DNA from: Bosea sp. OAE506 | GTDB taxonomy: Bacteria; Pseudomonadota; Alphaproteobacteria; Rhizobiales; Beijerinckiaceae | NCBI RefSeq assembly: GCF_040546595.1 | Contig: NZ_JBEPOB010000001.1 | Coordinates: 4,899,001-4,963,000, forward strand | Reading direction: 5' to 3' | DNA length: 64,000 bases | The notes under the pieces: model-generated | Seen by the model: the letters and a program-made list of their open reading frames with translations, nothing else | Told to the model about the DNA's origin: nothing | The model's database searches: none | In this document: positions 36,569 to 45,751 of the stretch, piece by piece | Position numbering within the stretch: position 1 is the stretch's first letter | Layout of the letters: every line of letters starts with the position of its first letter | Made by a program: the position numbers and the translations under genes

Positions 36569-37570
36569 ATGCGCTTCAAGGCGTCCGTCCGCGCCCTCGC
36601 CACCGGCCTCTTCGCCAGCCTCTCCGCCGCGCTCCTGCCGGCCGTCCCGGCCCTGGCGGTCGAAGGCAAGCTCGTTCTCTACACCAGCCAGCCCAATACC
36701 GACGCCCAGCAGACCATCGATGCCTTCAAGGCGAAGCATCCGAAAGTCGAGATCAGCTTCGTGCGCGATGGCACGCCCCGCGTGATGGCGAAGCTGCGGG
36801 CGGAGTTCGAGGCCGGTACGCCCCAGGCCGACCTGCTGCTGATCGCCGACGCGGTCACCATGGAAGGGCTGAAGAAGGAAGATCGGCTGCTGGCGCATGA
36901 GAAGGCCGACATCTCAGCCTACCCCGCCGGCGTGCACGACAAGGCGAAGTTCTGGTTTGCGACCAAGCTGATCACCACAGGCATCGTCTACAACACCAAG
37001 GCGCCGATGAAGCCATCGAGCTGGCTCGACCTGACCAAGCCCGAGGCCAAGAACCTGCTGGCCATGCCAAGCCCACTGAATTCCGGCGCAGCCATGATCC
37101 ACACCCTGACGCTGGCCGGCAACCTGCCGACGGGCTGGGGCTTCTATGAGGCGCTGCAGGCCAATGGCGCGCTCGCCGCCGGTGCCAATGGCGACATCCT
37201 CCGCCAGGTCGCCACCGGCGAGAAGCTCTACGGGATGATCGTCGACTTCATGCCGATCCGCGAGAAGGCCAAGGGTGCGCCGGTTGAGTTCGTCTTCCCG
37301 AGCGAAGGCGTCTCCGCCGTCAGCGAGCCGGTCGCGATCCTGAAGACCAGCAAGAACCCCGAAGCCGCCAAGGCGTTCGTCGATTTCCTGCTCTCGAAGG
37401 AAGGCCAGGAACTCGCCCTCAAGCAGGGCTATGTCGCGGCACATCCCGACGTCGCCCTGCCCGCCGGCTACCCTGCCCGCAGCGCCATCAAGCTGATGCC
37501 GTTCGATGCCGCCAAGGCGCTGGCCGACGAACCCGCTGCCCGCAAGCGGTTCAGCGCGATCTTCGAGTGA
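36569..37570 (+). CDS. ABC transporter solute-binding protein (FbpA/phosphonate-type)
   Basis: A periplasmic protein of 333 aa with a signal peptide (MRFKASVRALATGLFASLSA, then PALA). The type II binding-protein fold starts KLVLYTSQPNTDAQQTIDAFK, as in ferric-iron (FbpA/AfuA) and 2-aminoethylphosphonate binding proteins. The tandem Tyr pair that coordinates iron in FbpA is not visible in the expected C-terminal part, so iron is uncertain. ATG at 36569 follows CAGGAGACCACC. The stop overlaps the permease start (GTGA). An ATATG-T-CATAT palindrome at 36503-36513 might be an operator. Confidence 0.85.
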   Translation: MRFKASVRALATGLFASLSAALLPAVPALAVEGKLVLYTSQPNTDAQQTIDAFKAKHPKVEISFVRDGTPRVMAKLRAEFEAGTPQADLLLIADAVTMEGLKKEDRLLAHEKADISAYPAGVHDKAKFWFATKLITTGIVYNTKAPMKPSSWLDLTKPEAKNLLAMPSPLNSGAAMIHTLTLAGNLPTGWGFYEALQANGALAAGANGDILRQVATGEKLYGMIVDFMPIREKAKGAPVEFVFPSEGVSAVSEPVAILKTSKNPEAAKAFVDFLLSKEGQELALKQGYVAAHPDVALPAGYPARSAIKLMPFDAAKALADEPAARKRFSAIFE

Positions 37571-39312
37571 CGCTCGCCGCGCAGACAGGTTGGCGGGAGG
37601 CGCAGGGCCGACCTCCCTGGCGGCGCCCGGCCCTGCCGGCCGGGCTCGGCCTGCCCGTGCTGGTCGCCGCCATCGCGCTGCTGCTCGGCGGTCTTCCCTT
37701 CCTGCGTCTTGCGGGGGCGGCCCTCGCCCCCGGCGGCCAGTTCGCGCCCGCCGATGCGCTCGCCCTGCTCGCCAGCCGGTCTGCCATCAACGCAACGCTG
37801 CACACGCTGGAGACGGCCGGCCTCTCGGCGCTGGGCGCGCTGCTGATCGGCGGCGCGGCGGCCATCCTGCTCAGTGTCACCGACATGCGCGGCAAGAGGC
37901 CGATCGCCTTCGCGTTGGTCTTCTCGATGATGATCGCGCCGCAGGTCGCGGCGCTCGCCTTCCTCAGCCTGTTGGCGCCGCAATCGCCGATCCTGGCATT
38001 GATCGGCCTCGCGCCGCCCCCCGGCACGCCGAACCCGCTGCTCGGCCGCGGCGGCATCGCGCTGGTGATGGCGTTGCACCATGCGCCGCTCGTCGCGATT
38101 ACGCTCTGGACCGGCCTGCGCAGCGTGCCCCACTCCCTGATCGAGGCCGCCCAGATGGAGGGCGCCGGGCCTGCGACCATCATCGGCCGCGTGCTGCTGC
38201 CGGTGCTGCGGCCGCAGATCGTCGCTGCCGCGCTGCTCGCCTTCGTTGCGGGCATCGGCAATTTCGGGATTCCCGCGCTGCTCGGACTGCCCGTGAACTA
38301 TCTCACGCTGCCGACGCTGATCTACCGGCGCCTGTCCAGCTTCGGCCCCGCAGGCCTGCCGGACGCGGCGGCCCTGTCGATCCTGGTCGGGCTCGTCGCA
38401 GCGCTCGGCATTGCGGCCGGAATGCTGGCGACGCGACGCGCCGGCGGCAAGGTCGAGATCGAGCGGCCGCTGGAGCCGTTCTGGGCGCTGGGCCGGGCGC
38501 GGCCCTTCGTCACCGGCGGGCTGCTGCTGCTGCTGGTGATCAAGCTCGGACTGCCGTTTCTCGCCCTGCTGGCTGAGGCGCTGACGCCGGCTCTCGGCGT
38601 TGCCCTGACCTGGCAGAGTCTGACCTTCGACAAATTCACCGAGGTGCTGCTGCGGCAGGACGTGACGATGCGGGCCTTCCGCAACTCCTTCCTCTTCGCC
38701 GGCAGCGCCGCGCTGATCCTCGCGCTCGCCTCGATCGCCTTCGCCTATGCGCTCGAGCGGCGGATGGGCAGGCTGCGCCGCATCGTCGAGGCGGTCATCG
38801 AGCTGCCCTATGCGCTGCCCGGCGTGGTGCTCGCCATCGCCTGCATCCTGATGTTCCTGAAGCCGCTGCCGCTTCTGGGCGTCAGCATCTATGCAACGCC
38901 CTTCATCATCCTGTTCGCCTATCTCGCGCGGTTCCTGCCGCTCGCGCTCAAGGCCCCGCTCGCCGCCATGGCGCAGATCGAGGCGCATCACGAGGAGGCG
39001 GCACGGCTGGACGGCGTGACCCTCTGGCAGATGCTGCGCTTCATCGTGGCGCCTATCCTCGCGCCTGCGGCCGTGGTCAGCGCCCTGATGGTGTTCCTCG
39101 TCGCCTTCAACGAACTGACCGTCTCGGCGCTGCTGTGGTCGTCCGGCACGGAGACGCTGGGCGTCGTGCTGTTCTCGCTCAAGGAAGCGGGCCTGGCCGG
39201 CGAGGCGGCGGCCGTCGCGATCAGCGCCTCGGCCGTGATCCTCATCGCGATGCTGACGCTCGACCGGCTGGCGCGGCGCCTGCCCGGCAACGTGCTGCCC
39301 TGGCGAATCTAG
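37567..39312 (+). CDS. ABC transporter permease, two fused domains (FbpB-like)
   Basis: An inner-membrane protein of 581 aa with about twelve hydrophobic segments and two permease modules. Each module has an EAA-type loop that contacts an ATPase: LIEAAQMEGAGPATIIGRVLLP near residue 200 and HHEEAARLDGVTLWQMLRF near 475. This double permease is typical of the ferric-iron/phosphonate group. It starts at GTG 37567, overlapping the binding-protein stop by 4 nt, so the two are co-translated. No ATP-binding gene follows: the next gene is a LysR regulator on the other strand. An ATPase encoded elsewhere must energise it. Confidence 0.88.
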   Translation: MTLAAQTGWREAQGRPPWRRPALPAGLGLPVLVAAIALLLGGLPFLRLAGAALAPGGQFAPADALALLASRSAINATLHTLETAGLSALGALLIGGAAAILLSVTDMRGKRPIAFALVFSMMIAPQVAALAFLSLLAPQSPILALIGLAPPPGTPNPLLGRGGIALVMALHHAPLVAITLWTGLRSVPHSLIEAAQMEGAGPATIIGRVLLPVLRPQIVAAALLAFVAGIGNFGIPALLGLPVNYLTLPTLIYRRLSSFGPAGLPDAAALSILVGLVAALGIAAGMLATRRAGGKVEIERPLEPFWALGRARPFVTGGLLLLLVIKLGLPFLALLAEALTPALGVALTWQSLTFDKFTEVLLRQDVTMRAFRNSFLFAGSAALILALASIAFAYALERRMGRLRRIVEAVIELPYALPGVVLAIACILMFLKPLPLLGVSIYATPFIILFAYLARFLPLALKAPLAAMAQIEAHHEEAARLDGVTLWQMLRFIVAPILAPAAVVSALMVFLVAFNELTVSALLWSSGTETLGVVLFSLKEAGLAGEAAAVAISASAVILIAMLTLDRLARRLPGNVLPWRI

Positions 39313-39351
39313 CTGCGCTCGTGCTGAGGAAGCGCGTCCGAGCCTGAACGG

Positions 39352-40275
39352 TCAGGCCGACTGACCTGCCGCCTGCCCCTCGCCCATCAGCAGGGCGCGG
39401 CTCGCCTTGGCCTCGCGGACGATGAAATCGACGATCGCCCGCACACGTGCGACATCCTTCAGATCGGCATGGACAAGCAGCCAGAAGGACCGCGTGATCG
39501 AGACGGTCTCGGGCAGGACCGGCACCAGGCGCGGCTCGTCCTCCGCCATGAAATGGTGGATGACGCCGATCCCCGCTCCCGAGACGACGGCATTCATCTG
39601 CGCCAGCACGCTCGAGCTCTGCACCTGAGCGCGCAGGCCCTTGGCGATCTCGTCGAGATAGTCGAGTTCGGGGGTGAAGATGAGGTCGTCGATATAGCCG
39701 ACGATGCGGTGGGCGAAGAGATCCTCCGGCTTGGTTACCGGGGGCATGGTGTCGAGATAGGCCCGGCTGGCATAGAGGCCGAGACGATAATCCGAGAGCT
39801 TGCGGGCGACGACCTTGCCCTCCTTGGGCGGGGCGAGCGTGATCGCGACATCGGCCTCGCGCTTCGAGAGCGAGAGCAGCCGGGGCATCGCGATGAGCTG
39901 CAACTCCAGACCGGGATAGACGCCGGCGAGCTTGGCCAGGCGCGGCGCCAGGAAGACGGTGCCGAACCCGTCCGGCGCGCCGATGCGGACCGTGCCGGCC
40001 AGCGCCATGTCGGCTCCGCCGATGTCGCTCTGGATCGCCAGCGCATCGGTTTCCATGTTCTCCGCGCGCACCAGCAGGCGTTCGCCATGGGCGGTCAGGG
40101 TATAGCCCTGGGGGCGCCGCTCGAAGAGCTTGGCCTTGAGCGATTCTTCCAGCGAGGTGATGCGTCGCGAAACGGTGGCGTGATCGGCGCCCAGGCGCCG
40201 GGCAGCGGCGGTCAGGCGGCCGGAGCGGGCCACCGCCAGGAAGAAGCGCAGATCGTCCCAGTCGAACCGCTCCAT
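39352..40275 (-). CDS. LysR-type transcriptional regulator divergent from mmsA
   Basis: A protein of 307 aa. The winged HTH at the N-terminus reads WDDLRFFLAVARSGRLTAAARRLGADHATVSRRITSLE. The effector domain starts AGTVRIGAPDGFGTVFLAP. ATG at 40275 gives MERFDWDD. It is divergent from mmsA with 124 nt between the starts. In Rhizobiales a LysR regulator commonly sits here and is expected to control the valine-degradation genes mmsA, the acyl-CoA dehydrogenase and mmsB. Direct repeats TGGTAGGGGAG at 40348 and 40383 lie in the gap, the second forming the mmsA ribosome binding site. Confidence 0.9.
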   Translation of the reverse strand: MERFDWDDLRFFLAVARSGRLTAAARRLGADHATVSRRITSLEESLKAKLFERRPQGYTLTAHGERLLVRAENMETDALAIQSDIGGADMALAGTVRIGAPDGFGTVFLAPRLAKLAGVYPGLELQLIAMPRLLSLSKREADVAITLAPPKEGKVVARKLSDYRLGLYASRAYLDTMPPVTKPEDLFAHRIVGYIDDLIFTPELDYLDEIAKGLRAQVQSSSVLAQMNAVVSGAGIGVIHHFMAEDEPRLVPVLPETVSITRSFWLLVHADLKDVARVRAIVDFIVREAKASRALLMGEGQAAGQSA

Positions 40276-40399
40276 CGCCACTCCCCGGTATTTGCTTTTC
40301 CGCACGCCATCGGTCCGGCTGTCGCTATAGCCGTGCGTAAACAGGAATGGTAGGGGAGAGCGGAATTTCGAGCCATCACCATTGGTAGGGGAGGACGCG

Positions 40400-41896
40400 A
40401 TGCGTCAGGTCGGGCACTTCATTGGCGGCAAGCATGTCGCCGGCACCTCGGGGCGCAGCGCCGACATCTACCAGCCGATGGACGGCTCGGTGATCGGCAA
40501 GGTCGCGCTGGCCTCGGCCGCCGAGTTGCGCGCCGCCGTCGAAAACGCCGCCGAGGCCCAGCCGAAATGGGCGGCGGTCAATCCGCAGCGCCGCGCCCGC
40601 GTGCTGATGAAGTTCCTCGACCTGATCGCGCAGAACAACGACGAACTGGCCGAACTGCTCGCCCGCGAGCACGGCAAGACCATTCCCGACGCCAAGGGCG
40701 ACATCCAGCGCGGCGTCGAGGTGGTCGAGTTCTCGCTCGGCGTCCCCAACCTGATGAAGGGCGAGTTTACCGACGGCGCCGGCCCCGGCATCGACATCTA
40801 TTCGCTGCGCCAGCCGCTGGGCGTCTGCGCCGGCATCACCCCGTTCAACTTCCCGGCGATGATCCCGCTCTGGAAGCTCGGCCCTGCCATCGCCTGCGGC
40901 AACGCCTTCATCCTGAAGCCCTCCGAGCGTGATCCGGGCGTGCCGATGCGCCTGGCCGAGCTGTTCATCGAGGCGGGCGGCCCTCCCGGCATCCTCAACG
41001 TCGTCAACGGCGACAAGGAGGCTGTCGATGCCATCCTCGACGACCCCGACATCAAGGCCGTCGGCTTCGTCGGGTCGACCCCGATCGCGGAGTACATCTA
41101 CGCCCGCGGCTGCGCCAACGGTAAGCGCGTGCAGTGCTTCGGCGGCGCCAAGAACCACATGATCATCATGCCCGACGCCGACATGGACCAGGCGGTCGAC
41201 GCGCTGATCGGCGCCGGCTATGGCTCGGCCGGCGAGCGCTGCATGGCGATCTCGGTCGCTGTTCCGGTCGGCAAGGCCACCGCCGACGAGCTGGTGAAGC
41301 GCCTGATCCCGCGGGTCGAGAGCCTGAAGATCGGCCCTTCGACCGACGCATCGGCCGACTACGGCCCGGTTGTGACCAAGGCGGCGATGGAGAAGATCAA
41401 GGCCTATGTCGACACCGGCATCGAGGAGGGCGCGAGCCTCGTCGTCGACGGGCGCGACTTCACCATGCAGGGCTATGAGAACGGCTTCTATGTCGGCGGC
41501 TGCCTGTTCGACAACGTGACCAAGGACATGCGCATCTACAAGGAGGAGATCTTCGGGCCCGTCCTCTCCGTGCTGCGCGCCGAGAGCTATGACGAGGCGC
41601 TGAAGCTCACCAACGACCACGAATACGGCAACGGCACCGCGATCTTCACCCGCGATGGCGATGCGGCGCGCGATTTCGCCTCGAAGGTCCAGGTCGGCAT
41701 GGTCGGCATCAACGTGCCGATCCCGGTGCCGCTGGCCTATTACACCTTCGGCGGCTGGAAGCGCTCGTCCTTCGGCGACCTGAACCAGCATGGCCCGGAC
41801 TCGATCCGCTTCTACACCAAGACCAAGACGGTGACGGCGCGCTGGCCGAGCGGCATCAAGGACGGCGCGAGCTTCGTCATCCCGACGATGGGTTGA
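40400..41896 (+). CDS. mmsA: Methylmalonate-semialdehyde dehydrogenase (CoA-acylating)
   Basis: A protein of 498 aa that converts methylmalonate semialdehyde to propionyl-CoA at the end of valine degradation (also malonate semialdehyde to acetyl-CoA). NAD-binding [19 protein letters not shown], the motif [16 protein letters not shown] with the MMSDH-specific Gly-Ala-Lys-Asn in place of the usual ELGG, and the catalytic Cys in [12 protein letters not shown] identify the subfamily. ATG at 40400 follows GGGGAGGACGCG. An acyl-CoA dehydrogenase and mmsB follow on the same strand. Confidence 0.96.
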   Translation: MRQVGHFIGGKHVAGTSGRSADIYQPMDGSVIGKVALASAAELRAAVENAAEAQPKWAAVNPQRRARVLMKFLDLIAQNNDELAELLAREHGKTIPDAKGDIQRGVEVVEFSLGVPNLMKGEFTDGAGPGIDIYSLRQPLGVCAGITPFNFPAMIPLWKLGPAIACGNAFILKPSERDPGVPMRLAELFIEAGGPPGILNVVNGDKEAVDAILDDPDIKAVGFVGSTPIAEYIYARGCANGKRVQCFGGAKNHMIIMPDADMDQAVDALIGAGYGSAGERCMAISVAVPVGKATADELVKRLIPRVESLKIGPSTDASADYGPVVTKAAMEKIKAYVDTGIEEGASLVVDGRDFTMQGYENGFYVGGCLFDNVTKDMRIYKEEIFGPVLSVLRAESYDEALKLTNDHEYGNGTAIFTRDGDAARDFASKVQVGMVGINVPIPVPLAYYTFGGWKRSSFGDLNQHGPDSIRFYTKTKTVTARWPSGIKDGASFVIPTMG

Positions 41897-41918
41897 GGCA
41901 GGCAAGGAGGTGGTGGCC

Positions 41919-43067
41919 ATGTTCGCGCTGAGCGAGGACCAACTCGCCATCCAGGAGATGGCCACCGCCTTCGCCGCCGATACGCTGGCGCCCAACGCCA
42001 TGCGCTGGGACGAGGAGAAGCATTTCCCCGTCGACGAGATGCGCCAGGCGGCGGCGCTGGGCATGGGCGGCATCTATATCGCCGAGGATGTCGGCGGGTC
42101 GGGTCTGTCGCGGCTCGATGCGGCGCTGATCTTCGAGGCGCTCTCGACCGGCTGTCCGACGGTGGCGGCCTATATCTCGATCCACAACATGTGCGCCTGG
42201 ATGATCGACCGCTACGGCTCGGCCGAGCAGCGGGCGTCCTTCCTGCCGAAGCTCTGCACGATGGAGCATCTGGCGAGCTATTGCCTGACCGAGCCCGGTG
42301 CCGGCTCGGACGCGGCGGCCTTGAAGACGAAGGCGGTCCTCGACGGCGACCATTACATCCTCGACGGCCAGAAGCAGTTCATCTCGGGCGCCGGCGTCTC
42401 CGACCTCTATGTCGTGATGGTGCGCACCGGCGAGGCCGGCCCCTCGGGCATCTCGACCCTCGTCGTCGAGAAGGGCACGCCCGGCCTCTCATTCGGCGCC
42501 AACGAGAAGAAAATGGGCTGGAACGCGCAGCCGACGCGCGCCGTGATCTTCGAGAATTGCCGCGTCCCCGTCGCCAACCGGCTCGGGCCCGAGGGCATCG
42601 GCTTCAAGATCGCGATGGCGGGGCTCGATGGCGGGCGGCTCAACATCGGCGCCTGCTCGCTCGGCGGCGCGCAAAGCGCCCTCGACAAGGCGCTGGCCTA
42701 TGCCGGGGAGCGCAAGGCCTTCGGCTCGCGCATCGCGGATTTCCAGGCGTTGCAATTCAAGCTCGCTGACATGGCCACCGAACTCGAAGCGGCCCGCAGC
42801 CTGCTCTGGCGGGCGGCAGCGGCACTGGATGCCAAGACGCCGGACGCCACGAAGCTCTGCGCCATGGCCAAGCGCGTCGCGACCGATACGGGCTTCACCG
42901 TCGCCAACGACGCCCTCCAGATCCATGGCGGCTATGGCTATCTCGCCGATTACGGGATCGAGAAGATCGTCCGCGACCTGCGCGTCCATCAGATCCTCGA
43001 GGGCACCAACGAGGTCATGCGGATGATCGTGGCGCGCGGTCTGGTCGGCCGGGCCAAGGGGAATTGA
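41919..43067 (+). CDS. Acyl-CoA dehydrogenase, probable isobutyryl-CoA dehydrogenase
   Basis: An FAD enzyme of 382 aa. Signature 1 is [19 protein letters not shown] and signature 2 [22 protein letters not shown]. The catalytic Glu is in [17 protein letters not shown] near the C-terminus (the short-chain position). The sequence [24 protein letters not shown] and its place between mmsA and mmsB favour isobutyryl-CoA to methacrylyl-CoA in valine degradation. ATG at 41919 sits 8 nt after AAGGAGG; the in-frame GTGs at 41910 and 41913 overlap or abut that ribosome binding site and are rejected. Confidence 0.92.
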   Translation: MFALSEDQLAIQEMATAFAADTLAPNAMRWDEEKHFPVDEMRQAAALGMGGIYIAEDVGGSGLSRLDAALIFEALSTGCPTVAAYISIHNMCAWMIDRYGSAEQRASFLPKLCTMEHLASYCLTEPGAGSDAAALKTKAVLDGDHYILDGQKQFISGAGVSDLYVVMVRTGEAGPSGISTLVVEKGTPGLSFGANEKKMGWNAQPTRAVIFENCRVPVANRLGPEGIGFKIAMAGLDGGRLNIGACSLGGAQSALDKALAYAGERKAFGSRIADFQALQFKLADMATELEAARSLLWRAAAALDAKTPDATKLCAMAKRVATDTGFTVANDALQIHGGYGYLADYGIEKIVRDLRVHQILEGTNEVMRMIVARGLVGRAKGN

Positions 43068-43074
43068 GATTCGG

Positions 43075-43151
43075 CGTCATTCTCGGGCGGAGCAAAGCGC
43101 AGACCTGAGAATCTCTGGCAGGAGATGGTCGGCTCAAGGTCGATCATGACG
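43075..43151. repeat. Intergenic palindromic repeat, copy F
   Basis: A 77-bp element: CGTCATTCTCGGGCGGAGCA, AGCGCAGACC, then GGCAGGAGATGGTCGGCTCAAGGTCGATCATGACG. The left arm matches copy D nearly base for base and the right arm is a slightly decayed version of the D/E hairpin. It lies between the acyl-CoA dehydrogenase gene and mmsB. Confidence 0.72.
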
Positions 43152-43176
43152 TCGCAAACAGCGGGAGGACACGACC

Positions 43177-44064
43177 ATGACCAGCATCGCCTTCATCGGC
43201 CTCGGCAATATGGGCGGCCCGATGGCCGGGAATCTCGTCAAGGCGGGGCATGAGGTCCGCGCCTTCGATCTGGTTCAGGCGTCGAAGGATGCCGCCGCCG
43301 AACTCGGCGTGGCGATCGCCGGCTCGGCACAGGAGGCCGTCGCGGACGCCGATGTCGTCGTCACCATGCTGCCGGCCGGCAAGCATGTGCTCGCCGTCTG
43401 GGGCGACGTGCTGCCCCGCGTGAAGAGCGGCGCCCTGCTGATCGACTGCTCGACCGTCGATGTCGAAAGCGCGCGCAAGGCCCATGGGCTGGCTGGCGAG
43501 CGCGGCTGTCTCTCGCTCGACGCCCCGGTCTCGGGCGGCACCGGCGGCGCCAAGGGCGGAACCCTGACCTTCATGGTCGGCGGCGCGGAAGAGGCCTTCG
43601 CGCTGGGCGAGCCGATCCTGAAGGCGATGGGCCGCCGCATCGTGCATTGCGGCGCCGCCGGAAACGGCCAGGCCGCCAAGATCTGCAACAACATGATCCT
43701 GGGTATCTCGATGATCGGCGTTTCGGAAGCCTTCGTGCTGGCAGAGAAGCTAGGCCTTTCGCATCAGGCGCTGTTCGACGTCGCCTCGACCTCTTCGGGC
43801 CAGTGCTGGTCGCTGACGACCTACTGCCCGGTGCCGGGCCCCGTGCCCACCTCGCCGGCCAACAACGAGTACAAGCCCGGCTTCGCCTCGGCCCTGATGC
43901 TGAAGGATCTCAAGCTCTCGCAGGAGGCCGCCCAGGCGGCCGGCGCCTCGACGCCGCTCGGCGCGGCGGCGACGCAACTCTACGGGCTACACAACGCCTG
44001 GGGTGAAGGCGGAGCGGACTTCTCCGCCATCGTCCATCTGCTGCGCGGACGCACTGCCTCGTAA
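43177..44064 (+). CDS. mmsB: 3-hydroxyisobutyrate dehydrogenase
   Basis: A protein of 295 aa that oxidises 3-hydroxyisobutyrate to methylmalonate semialdehyde with NAD+. The N-terminal Rossmann motif is IAFIGLGNMGGPMAGNLVKAG. The substrate motif DAPVSGGTGGAKGGTLTFMVGG and the catalytic Lys in GNGQAAKICNNMILG are present. TYCPVPGPVPTSPANNEYKPGF is typical of this enzyme and not of its glyoxylate-reductase relatives. ATG at 43177 follows GGGAGGACACGACC. Its product is the substrate of MmsA, encoded two genes upstream. Confidence 0.96.
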   Translation: MTSIAFIGLGNMGGPMAGNLVKAGHEVRAFDLVQASKDAAAELGVAIAGSAQEAVADADVVVTMLPAGKHVLAVWGDVLPRVKSGALLIDCSTVDVESARKAHGLAGERGCLSLDAPVSGGTGGAKGGTLTFMVGGAEEAFALGEPILKAMGRRIVHCGAAGNGQAAKICNNMILGISMIGVSEAFVLAEKLGLSHQALFDVASTSSGQCWSLTTYCPVPGPVPTSPANNEYKPGFASALMLKDLKLSQEAAQAAGASTPLGAAATQLYGLHNAWGEGGADFSAIVHLLRGRTAS

Positions 44065-44107
44065 GCGTGCTTGCGCGAGGGCGTGAGCCGGGTTTAGGAC
44101 GGAGGTC

Positions 44108-45064
44108 ATGAACGACGCCTCTCGTCCCCGCGAACGCTCGGCCCTCACCGGCTTTGCCGTCAACACGCTCGACCGCCGCGAGGACCTGCGCAATAACCCC
44201 GACGCTGTGAATGCGCTGCGCCACCGCTCGGACACCCGCATCGCGGTGGTGGCGGGCGAGACGCCGATCCTCAAGCGGCTCGACGGCGAGGCGCTCTCGA
44301 TCTGGTTCACCCATGGCGAGACGCAGTCCCTCGGCGACGGGCTGGAGGAGGCCTTCCTCGGCCTCGCGCCTGATGGCGCCCCGCGCTTCGGACGGCTGCT
44401 GGACCGGGCGCAGGCAGATGTGCTGCGGGCGCGGCCCGAGCTGGTCGTCAGCGATCTGCGCTCGGTCGCACTGAAGTGCCTGGTCCCCGAGGACGAGGTC
44501 GGCCCACTCGGCCAGGCCAAGGCGCTGCTGGACTGGCATGCGCGGCACCGGTTCTGCGCCCAGTGCGGCGGACCGACCCATCTCGGCGCATCGGGCTGGA
44601 AGCGCGAATGCAGCGCCTGCGGCGCCCAGCATTTCCCGCGCACCGACCCCGTCGTGATCATGCTGGTGACGCGCGGCGAGACCTGCTTGATGGCGCGCCA
44701 GGCGCGATTCGCGCCGGGGATGTATTCCTGCATCGCCGGCTTCGTCGAGCCCGGCGAGACCTTCGAGGACGCGGTACGCCGCGAGAGCTGGGAAGAAGCC
44801 GGCCTCCGCGTCGGCACCGTCCGCTACATCGCTTCGCAGCCCTGGCCCTTCCCTTCCTCGCTGATGATCGGCTGCATCGCGGAAGCGCTGAACGACGAGA
44901 TCGTGCTCGACATGACCGAGCTTGAGGCCGGGCGCTGGTTCACCCGCGACGAGGCGCTGGCGATGCTGGACGGCACCCATCCCGAGGGCTTCACCAGCCC
45001 GCAGCATCTCGCCATCGCCAACACGCTGCTGCGGGCCTGGGCGGTCGAGGGCGAGCGCGCCTAG
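44108..45064 (+). CDS. nudC: NAD+ diphosphatase (NADH pyrophosphatase)
   Basis: A Nudix hydrolase of 318 aa cleaving NADH to NMNH and AMP; NudC also removes NAD caps from RNA. A zinc ribbon with four Cys (FCAQCGG ... ECSACGAQHFPRTDP) precedes the Nudix box GFVEPGETFEDAVRRESWEEAG (written here in part; residues about 215-237). The downstream SQPWPFPSSLMIGC is the SQPWPFPxS motif that distinguishes NudC. ATG at 44108 follows GGACGGAGGTC. Its last four bases overlap the end of the convergent VOC gene. Confidence 0.94.
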   Translation: MNDASRPRERSALTGFAVNTLDRREDLRNNPDAVNALRHRSDTRIAVVAGETPILKRLDGEALSIWFTHGETQSLGDGLEEAFLGLAPDGAPRFGRLLDRAQADVLRARPELVVSDLRSVALKCLVPEDEVGPLGQAKALLDWHARHRFCAQCGGPTHLGASGWKRECSACGAQHFPRTDPVVIMLVTRGETCLMARQARFAPGMYSCIAGFVEPGETFEDAVRRESWEEAGLRVGTVRYIASQPWPFPSSLMIGCIAEALNDEIVLDMTELEAGRWFTRDEALAMLDGTHPEGFTSPQHLAIANTLLRAWAVEGERA

Positions 45065-45738
45065 GTCAGCTCCCTCATGCCCGCCGGCGTCTCGATGCTC
45101 GCCCGGTAGCGCAGGGCGGGCCCGGGCCCGACAACGGGCGGGGTGTCGATCGCGAATGCGTCGTACAGCCGCTGGATGGCAGCGGGATCGGGGCTCTCGA
45201 GCGTGATCGCCCGTAGCCTCGCGCCGAGATCGGCCATCGCCGCCATGAAGCGTGCCTTGCCGCGCCGGTCGATGAGCGAGGGACAGGCGCCGTCGCCAGG
45301 CAGCGAGCCGTTATCCGGGATTGCGAAATCAAAGGTGGGATCGTCGAAAGGCAGAGCGACCTTTCGACCGAAGATGTATTCGCGCCCCGCCAGCACGGCG
45401 TCGATATCGTCGGTGCGTGCGACCCAGCCGCGCAGGCGGCGCCCTTCGTCCCAGGCCCGCCTGACGCCCGCCTGATCGTCCAGGCCGAACCAGCGCGGCC
45501 GCCCGGGCACGTGCCCTTCCGGATCGAGCGCGACGACCTCCAGATAGACCGAGCCGCCGAGCTGCAGCAGGTGGTTGTGCGTGCCCATATAGGCGTGGCG
45601 CTGGCCAAAGGGCACGTCGAGATCGAGGCAGGCCCGCACATGGGCGACGCCCTCGGCCAGCGAGGGCGCAATCACCGTCAGATGGTCGAGATGCAGGGAA
45701 GGCCGCTTCGATGCGTGCGCAGGGATGGCCTCGACCAC
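45061..45738 (-). CDS. VOC family protein (glyoxalase-like domain)
   Basis: A protein of 225 aa. The N-terminal VOC half reads LHLDHLTVIAPSLAEGVAHVR and YMGTHNHLLQLGGSVYLEVVAL, the usual Glyoxalase_3-like pattern with His and Glu as possible metal ligands. The C-terminal half (LRAITLESPDPAAIQRLYDAF) looks like the second motif pair. No specific reaction can be assigned. The start is GTG at 45738, 13 nt after the pheA stop, so it is probably the third gene of a kdsB-pheA-VOC operon. Its end overlaps nudC tail to tail by 4 nt. Confidence 0.82.
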   Translation of the reverse strand: MVEAIPAHASKRPSLHLDHLTVIAPSLAEGVAHVRACLDLDVPFGQRHAYMGTHNHLLQLGGSVYLEVVALDPEGHVPGRPRWFGLDDQAGVRRAWDEGRRLRGWVARTDDIDAVLAGREYIFGRKVALPFDDPTFDFAIPDNGSLPGDGACPSLIDRRGKARFMAAMADLGARLRAITLESPDPAAIQRLYDAFAIDTPPVVGPGPALRYRASIETPAGMRELT

Positions 45739-45751
45739 AACGGCAGCCCCC

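Noticed and set aside
39342..39357. GCCTGA-ACGG-TCAGGC hairpin as a terminator between permease and LysR genes
   Set aside because: Perfect 6-bp stem but no T-run on either strand, and it overlaps the LysR stop codon; too weak to annotate.
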